From assembly GCA_050084515.1 (NCBI GenBank), contig CM114273.1, positions 19,592,001-19,656,000 on the forward strand: a stretch of 64,000 nt of DNA, given 5' to 3'. Position numbers and translations under genes: made by a program. The stretch's first letter is position 1. Every line of letters starts with the position of its first letter. The DNA comes from Blasia pusilla. Lineage: Eukaryota > Marchantiophyta > Marchantiopsida > Blasiales. The notes below the pieces were generated by a model, which had not been told where the DNA came from, made no database searches, and worked only from the letters and a program-made list of their open reading frames with translations. This document shows positions 58,030-64,000 of the stretch, in pieces.

Positions 58030-60160
58030 ATAGCGAGCACGAGTTGTGAGACATACTCACGAGGAATTAGGGCATTTTGGAGTCAAGCGTACGTATAGCT
58101 TGATTCAGATTCAATATTGGTGGGGTGGTATGCAGATTGATGTTTAGCAGTTTGTAGCTAGATGTATTGTATATGATAGGGTGCGGGCATCGTTGAATGC
58201 TCCGACACCACACTTGCATCCTTTACCAATCATGGGATTAGGGTATCGTTGGACTTTAGACTTTGCAGGGCCTTTACCATTGACGGGATGCCATAGTCCA
58301 TACGTGTTGGTCATGGTGGAGCACTTCTCCAAGTGGATTGAGTTGGTAGCATTTTTGGATAGGTCGAGTGAGGGAGCGGCTTATGCATTTTGTAATGTAC
58401 AAGTGTTTTTAGTTTATAGTCGTCTTAATAAGTTCAATCCCCAAGAGGATCATTGTTTGATGAAAAGAGAGTTCGGAATTACAATTCTGTTGTAATAGTT
58501 GTATTTAAAGGTGTGTGAGTTATATTCAATATCTTATCAATATCTTCTGATCTTTCTTAGTGCCAAAGGATCTTTTCTCGATTCTCTCTAGTGGAATTGA
58601 CAGCATGTTCAGGTAGATTTTCCTCTCGACATCAAAAAACTTCACAGAGATCTCAACACAAAAGCTGGCTTCTCCTACTTTCGGAACTCAATCCGTCTCG
58701 GCAGGTTACTCTCTGTCAAACAAATTTCCTACAACTCATGTTGATTATTTCACTGATAAGAAAGGTTTGCCTGATTCACTTTTCACTCTGTAGACCCAAA
58801 AAGAATACTTAGACACAAGCATCGCACATCAGAATGAATGAATGATTGCATTACTACTCCATCAAGACCGAGAAAGCTTCAAAGTGTATACAAGCTCGAG
58901 AGGGTACTTCTCTCTTACTCAGACATTCCTATAACATAAGGACTTCATAAGAGAATGATGATTATGGCTTCTGCCTTGCTTCTTAAATATTTGTTGGAAT
59001 GGAAGTGATCCAAAGATTCGAAACGTTCTTGATGAAGCTAGTGTCTCTTCACTATTTCTAACTACCTAGATCTATGGTTCTCTTAGCTTTTCCTACGATC
59101 CCTGTGAATCCGCGGTACAAAACTGTTCTAACTACCAATTTGATACAAAGGGTCGCGCCCTTTCCTAGTCCAACTGTTCTAACATGTGTCGCTTGAAATC
59201 ACAGTCCTTCTTAGCTTCGCTTCACTGCGAAGTTTGGACTTCTTCTTCTTCCCTTGAGGACGAAGCTCTTCCTCTTGGTTTGTGCTTCGTGCTTTGTACA
59301 AGAGCGAAGTACTTTTTTCTTCTTTTCTTCCTGCTTCGTTATATAGCGAAGCACTTCATAGACAAAGCTTCATACATCTTTGTTGAGCTTCGTTAAGCTT
59401 CGTTAAGCTTCGTTATTGTGTCTTCCTCTCCTCTAAGGCAAATCCTTGATCTTCCATCTCTCTGCCTTGTCCCAAGAGCTTCGTGATTCACTCATTCTTC
59501 CTCATAATAATAAATAATCATAATCAAAATCATAATATACAAGAGTCTTCGTTGAATAAAAAGATATATTCTTCAAGAGTACAAAATTGTGGGTATCACA
59601 CATTTCTTGATAGAGTGCTTAGTCATTTCGGCGCACCAACAAAGGTGTTGACACACCCAGGTACTGAGTTTAGGGGTGACTTTCAGGCCTGATGTGATAA
59701 GGCACTGATAGATCATCGTATGACTTCTCGAGATCATCCGGAGGTAGATGGTTTGGCAGAGAGAGTTGTGCATATGGTGAAGAAAGGGCTGAGCAAGTAT
59801 GGACTGCAGAGAGGACACTTGGGAGATTGGGACCTATAGTTGTGGTGGTTGGCGATGGATTACCGCTTCAATCGGCAGGCATCCTTGGCATCATTTTCAC
59901 CATATTTCTTGCTCCATGGGAGAGAGCCAGAGTTACCAGCATCAATTTGATGAGATGTGGTTGAGGTACTTAACCTCCACGATCCAGACGTATGGGTGCA
60001 AGCGTGTTCTCAGTGGGCTGAGCTCTCTCGGAGAGTCATGCCTATGGTGTTTGAGAACCTGACTATCGCTCAGCATCGCGATACTCTGAGGTACGCGACT
60101 ATGCGTGGAGGAGGCTGTCGACCAAGGATTTGGCAATTCCATCATGGAAATTATGTCTAT
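58030..60160 (+). pseudogene. Integrase of the gypsy element, split by a solo LTR
   Basis: HHCC-like zinc region (HEELGHFG ... RCIVYD, second Cys lost), catalytic core starting WTLDFAGPLPLTG (58249-58287), interrupted after GAAYAF at 58390 by the LTR. It resumes at 59606 with LDRVLSHFGAPTKVL, then HPGTEFRG (TD to TH), DHPEVDGLAERVVHMVKKGL and FLLHGREPELPAS. It joins viral-style cDNA to the host chromosome. Several TAG codons; non-functional. Confidence 0.88.
58391..59600 (-). mobile_element. Solo LTR of the GAAGC-rich family (copy 4, inverted)
   Basis: 1,210 bp, TGTAATGTAC to GGGTATCACA on the + strand, flanked by perfect CATTT duplications (58386-58390, 59601-59605). It interrupts the gypsy integrase. 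Contains GCTTCGTTAAGCTTCGTTAA repeats. Confidence 0.95.
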
Positions 60161-60172
60161 CTTTAGCAGACA

Positions 60173-60511
60173 TTGCTGACGATATTGGACATGACGGTGG
60201 GATGCATGATTGCGCGAGTGCGACAGATTTTACCTTCAGGAGTCCTTGTTTTAGAGGGTCGTGATGGTATGGTTTGGAAACATCATGTGCGTAACTATGC
60301 GCCATGTCATCTTCCGAACATAGATAGGAGGATTGATCCAAGCTTGGCACTTGTTCCTGTAGGCTTGAGATGCAAGTTGTGTGGGTCTGCTAGAGGCGCA
60401 GCCATGATGCTAGTTTATGATGGATGTTCTCGAGGATGGCATATGTCGTGTTTGACGCCGCCTCTTGACTTGGTTCCTCAAGGATGTTGGCTTTGTCCCA
60501 GATGTATATAG
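60173..60511 (+). pseudogene. C-terminal tail with PHD finger after the gypsy integrase
   Basis: Frame LTILDMTVGCMIARVRQI ... then CKLCGSARGA, YDGCSRGWHMSCL, GCWLCPRC and a TAG. This is the C4HC3 spacing of a PHD finger with the third Cys replaced by Tyr (TAT). PHD fingers read histone H3 tails, so it could guide integration to particular chromatin, the job chromodomains do in chromoviruses. The preceding segment (PSGVLVLEGRDGMVWKHHVRNY) has the look of a small SH3-like barrel that often ends gypsy integrases. Confidence 0.75.
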
Positions 60512-60935
60512 GTGTGATAGGTAGATACAAGATGACTCTTGATGTTATGGATTGCAGGAAGGTGACTAACGGTGGGGCGACATAGCACCCGACCTCCTGA
60601 TCTTAGCACCGAAAAGGTGCATAGCATTTAGACTTGTTTTGTAGGCTCTCTGGAGTTAGAGGGACCTAACCACCATCTAGGGGGGCGATTGCGATTGTCT
60701 AGTCGATCATTTGTAGAGATGTTAGGATTCATAGCTAGATGGATCTTAGACATGTGGGTGCATGACAACCGATGTATGTTGGCAGCAATGTGTATTCGCA
60801 CGACAACTGTCATGGTAGATGAGGCGTAGGGCGAGATAGTATCAAGGCCTTAGAGGGGTCTTGTACTTCCCTATTTTGAGAGGTCATATGTGACGTGCTC
60901 TTAGGAAGTGACCTACGAGTGTAGGTTACCCTTCC
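60512..60935 (+). other. 3' region of the gypsy element, possible polypurine tract and LTR start
   Basis: Non-coding. AGGGGGG at 60679-60685 could be the polypurine tract, making what follows the 3' LTR. A stretch at 60712-60797 recurs at 62902-62987. The region is cut at 60936 by another LTR insertion. Confidence 0.4.
60712..60797. repeat. Direct repeat, first copy
   Basis: GTAGAGATGTTAGGATTCAT ... GCAATGTGTATTC, about 90% identical to 62902-62987. It may be part of the gypsy LTRs or of another element. Confidence 0.8.
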
Positions 60936-62372
60936 TATAGTGCCCACGTTTTTTAAATTTTGACAGAAAGACCAACTTTTGTACAAAAGTCTTCCTTGAG
61001 CAAGGAATAAAGACTCAATACCGGAAGTAAAGAGTCTCACTTTACTAAAATTGTGTGAAAGAGTGATTGAAAGAATTCTGATAAGAGGAAAGGAGATGTT
61101 AAGAGATAATGGACTATCTTGGAAGAGTGAGAATTGGGTAGAAGTATGAAAAGACTGGAAAAGAAGTTAGAAGAGGAAGCGCGGGTGCTTCGCAAGAAAG
61201 ACCGCAGTAAGAAAATTATAAAAGACTATCAACAAAGACTGGAAAAAGCTTCTTTGTAAAGAAGAATGAAGGTAGTCTTTGTGCAAAGACTGGGTACAAA
61301 GAATGAAGAACGAAGAGCAAAGACTCAGAACCCAAAGAAGGAAGAGGAAGAAGCTGAAGAGGTCAAAGAGTCTTTAGGAAACAGAAAGGTGTATTAAGAA
61401 TAGGAATAGAAAGATAGGAAATGAGGACTCTTCGCGGCAATAGAAGGATAAGAGTCTTCGTGCGAAGATAGGACTGTGAAGAGCGCGAAGACTAAACCGT
61501 CGCGGTGGTTTTGGAAACCGGAAATGGAGCGGGGCAACAGTTAAAAAGGGAGCAAAAATGAAACGCTAAGGAAACCAACCGTTTTGGGAAGATGGAGGAT
61601 TGGAGAATCTGAATAGAGTAGGTTAGGAGTAGCAGTTAGAAATCTAGATTAGAATAGGAAGATCAATCAGAGTTGTAAAAGACTATTTAAAGAATGAATC
61701 AAAAGAAGAAGGGATCATTCCCTTATGTCACGAATTCTCTAGTAATATTGATCAGAGTCATTCTTCTATAGGGGGAGTTTTCTAAGTAGTCTTGGTGAAT
61801 TGGGGTAAAGAGTTTGTTGGGGTTGATCCAAGTTGAAGAGTCTTTTACTTTCTGAAGCTTGTAATACTTTCTAGTTCTTCCACTCTTTGATGCCGAAGAA
61901 GAATCTTCTCTCATGCTTTCTGATGTGCGGAATTGAATGTGGATCTTATTGGGTGCAGTAGGAATGAGAGTTGAGTCTTTTAGTTTCGGAATTCCAGACG
62001 ATAATTAGGAAGAAGCGTAGGAAAAGTGTTACACAGTGATTAACCTGCCATGATAGATTCCGTTCTGAAAGTAGGATGAGCCACCATTCTTGAGGTCTCT
62101 TTGAGGTCTTCGTGGAGCTTTGTTATTCAAGATTTGCAAGAGTCTTCGTGTGCACTTGAGAAGAGTCTTTTCCAAGAGGGAAGAAAATCCTTTTATTCTT
62201 TTGTACTTGTAAGACAATGTCTTTGTAGTTAGTCGGTAAAATCAATGAAAAAGAAGTTATTCTTATTATTTCTTATAAAACCTCTCTTTACTCAAGAAAC
62301 AGTGGTCTCTTGGGAACGAACTTAGTACTTTGCGATAGAAAGAGTACCTTTTTCCTAGAGTTGTACATAACA
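60936..62372 (+). mobile_element. Solo LTR of a related AAGAC-rich family
   Basis: 1,437 bp from TATAGTGCCCACG to TGTACATAACA, flanked by CTTCC duplications (60931-60935, 62373-62377). The ends and the 3' 100 bp resemble the GAAGC-rich LTRs (CTCTTGGG.A..AACTTA, TTGTACAT.ACA), but the body is filled with AAAGACT/GAAGAC repeats instead. Orientation follows that similarity. The 5' TG has become TA. Confidence 0.75.
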
Positions 62373-62377
62373 CTTCC

Positions 62378-63501
62378 CTTTATGAGGAGTTGCAACCTTG
62401 GAGAGGTTGACCTTCCCAGCCATGTATGTCTCCACTTGGACCTATAGGGTCATAGGTTAGTTGGTAGTTGGTCTCATGAGGGGACCACATGTGTAGTTGT
62501 TAGGGAGCTAGTAGGTGTGTACTACAAGTGAGTAGTGATCTACTAGGAGGGAGGTGACCTATGTGTACAGGTCACCCGTGGAGGTGCCCAGGGGTGTATA
62601 CCTTGGATGAGGCTCATTTAGAGCTCATCTCCTTAGGATTATAGACCCTTGTTGGGATCCGTGATACAATGCGATGTGCATGTATTGAGCCTGGATTCTC
62701 TCTTGAAGAGTGGGCTAGTAGTGATCAATAAGGAGATCACACATTTTGGGAATCTTTGTGCATACTTTCTCTTGTTGTTACACCCGTGCATTTCTGAATC
62801 ATGAGTATGGCTGTTTGGATGAAGCACGGTTGATTGCAGATTTCATCAGAGTTTACAGTTCGTATTCAACTTTATATTGGGGTTGTCCAATTGTTCATGT
62901 GTAGAGATGTTAGGATTCATAGTTAGATGGATCTTAGACATGTGTGTGCATGATAGCCGATATATGTAGGCAGCGATGTGTATTCCAACGACCAAAGGTT
63001 CATGGGGAAAAAGAATCCTGTCAACCGTTCACTTCCTTTTCCAGCATTATTCCTTTCCTTCTTGCTTTGTTGTGTCGGGCAAGTCAGAATAATTTCCAGA
63101 ATTTTGTTCATGTGACTCTTTTCTCAAAAGACCTTCCTTCCCAAATCTCCAATCTCCAACGATTCATCTGAACCAGAAGCGGGAATCTTGGCGGCTATTG
63201 GTCTGTCTCTTGCCAAGTGTTTGTCTACACAAGCGGTATACCATTTTGCTTAAGGCCGACAGCCAGCGGTTATTCACAAGCGGCAACTTGTGAATAGAGC
63301 CTAGGGACGATACCTCTACCCGAGGCATAGATATCTACCAGAGGATTTACTTTCACATACTCTAGCATAAGTTCTTTTTTTTCTTAGTCTTAGTCTTAGC
63401 CAAGCCAGCTGCTATTCATAGAGGGCAGAGATTTATGTAGCAAGGATCTGTCAAGGACATAATAGAAATTTAAGGCCCTTTGCTAAAAACTCTTTTTTCA
63501 G
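62378..63501. other. No recognised gene; contains the second direct-repeat copy
   Basis: 62902-62987 repeats 60712-60797. The rest has short open frames without recognisable domains. A polypyrimidine run and CAG just before 63502 could be a splice acceptor. Confidence 0.5.
62902..62987. repeat. Direct repeat, second copy
   Basis: Matches 60712-60797 with few differences. Confidence 0.8.
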
Positions 63502-64000
63502 GTTTCTTTTCATGTAAATCGAAGCAAGCGAGTTATGAAAGAAGCGTTTCCGCTAGAAGATGTAGTTTATAGGATGGACTTTGCTAGGTTGGATGAGAGT
63601 GTGGATGTGGAGATGGCCAGCTTGATGGATATAAAGGGACTGTGGGAAGTGGACTAGACAGAATGTGATAAATATATGGTTACACATTTCTTGGCCATGT
63701 TCAACCCCAACACTTTCGAGGGCATGCTCCGACGAACATATGGGCATACCATGTTAGAGTATAGTTTATGTGCGTCTCCAGAACTCATAGCAAAGGCGTT
63801 CCAATTCAAGCACCTTGGCTCCTTTCTATCCATGGAGCGTCAACACACGGACCACAAGGAGCCAAGAATATATTCAAAGTATCTCACAAAGCTTGACAAG
63901 AATAGCCATGGCTACATGCTTGGCTATGTAGTGCAAAAGAACTTTTGGTCTTTGCTAATTCAGTTGAATTGTTGCTTCTATTCAAAAGCAAACCGGAGTG
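63502..64000 (+). pseudogene. Unidentified open frame running off the window
   Basis: From an acceptor-like TTTTTTCAG the frame stays open to the window end except for one TAG at 63655-63657. It reads KRVMKEAFPLEDVVYRMDF ... GHTMLEYSLCASPELIAK ... GYMLGYVVQKNFW, with mixed amphipathic composition. I do not recognise a family. The single TAG (WEVD-stop) may mark an exon end, a decayed TE gene, or a real stop followed by chance openness. Confidence 0.3.

Larger units (their letters stand above)
53333..60935 (+). mobile_element. Ty3/gypsy retrotransposon with an embedded C5-DNA methyltransferase and a PHD finger
   Basis: Order along the + strand: gag zinc knuckle (53347-53388), protease (about 54270), C5 methyltransferase (about 54960-55780), RT (56286-57060), RNase H (57070-57640), integrase (58030-60160, split by a solo LTR) and PHD finger (60371-60511). 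RT before RNase H before integrase defines gypsy. The 5' LTR and most of gag are missing at the junction with fragment I; no clear 3' LTR boundary was found (AGGGGGG at 60679-60685 is a possible polypurine tract). The element is heavily decayed, most stops being TAG where Gln is expected. Confidence 0.88.

Noticed and set aside
53333-60511. TAG reassigned to glutamine, because so many TAG codons stand at Gln positions
   Set aside because: Calreticulin-3 ends HDEL then TAG, which must be a real stop, and TGA for Arg also occurs. C-to-T decay at CHG and CG sites explains the pattern.

Overview
This is a eukaryotic window from a green-plant (streptophyte) nuclear genome. The evidence is a calreticulin-3 type gene with many short GT-AG introns and an HDEL end, a plastid-type DUF819 membrane protein gene, a CCCTAAA (plant-type) telomeric tract, and plant-style Ty1/copia and Ty3/gypsy elements. 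Heavily nested transposons indicate a large repeat-rich genome. A gypsy element carrying a cytosine methyltransferase recalls what has been reported from charophyte algae, so a charophyte such as Chara is a reasonable but unproven guess.

Layout. 1-10.6 kb: calreticulin-3 (+), 5' end outside the window, with a 5.2-kb Ty1/copia element in one intron (5-bp target duplication TGCTC). 11.4-12.9 kb: an intronless GC-rich DUF819 gene (-), convergent with it. 12.9-15.5 kb: AT-rich intergenic DNA with a hairpin and a CT microsatellite. 15.5-53.3 kb: a nest of one Mutator-like (MULE) family. Two copies, A (16.27-29.12 kb) and B (39.17-51.38 kb), have both ends. Copy A sits inside an older copy D with a 9-bp target duplication that fixes its ends. 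Fragments E, G, H, I and J surround them. Solo LTRs of a 1.2-1.3 kb family and one LTR-plus-gag fragment are inserted among these. 53.3-60.9 kb: a decayed Ty3/gypsy element in the order gag, protease, C5-DNA methyltransferase, RT, RNase H, integrase, PHD finger, itself hit by a solo LTR. 60.9-64.0 kb: another LTR, a direct repeat and an unidentified open frame running off the edge.

The most interesting system is the MULE family. Each complete copy has two divergently transcribed genes. The left one (-) encodes a MULE-type DDE transposase with a C-terminal SWIM zinc finger. The right one (+), with introns, encodes a protein with a coiled N-terminus, a ParB/Srx-like domain (WDGNHR motif) and a C-terminal domain resembling a beta-class N4/N6 DNA methyltransferase, with altered catalytic motifs. 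Between the two TATA boxes, and in introns and 3' regions but not in recognised exons, lie dozens of copies of a 27-bp palindrome (arm GCAACCCGTCGGA). I suggest these are binding sites for the element's own ParB/MTase-like protein, a parS-like or VANC-like system for controlling silencing. The neighbouring gypsy element independently carries a C5 methyltransferase, so two unrelated transposons in 64 kb carry DNA-methylation modules. All TE genes seen here are damaged copies, many by C-to-T changes at CG and CHG sites.
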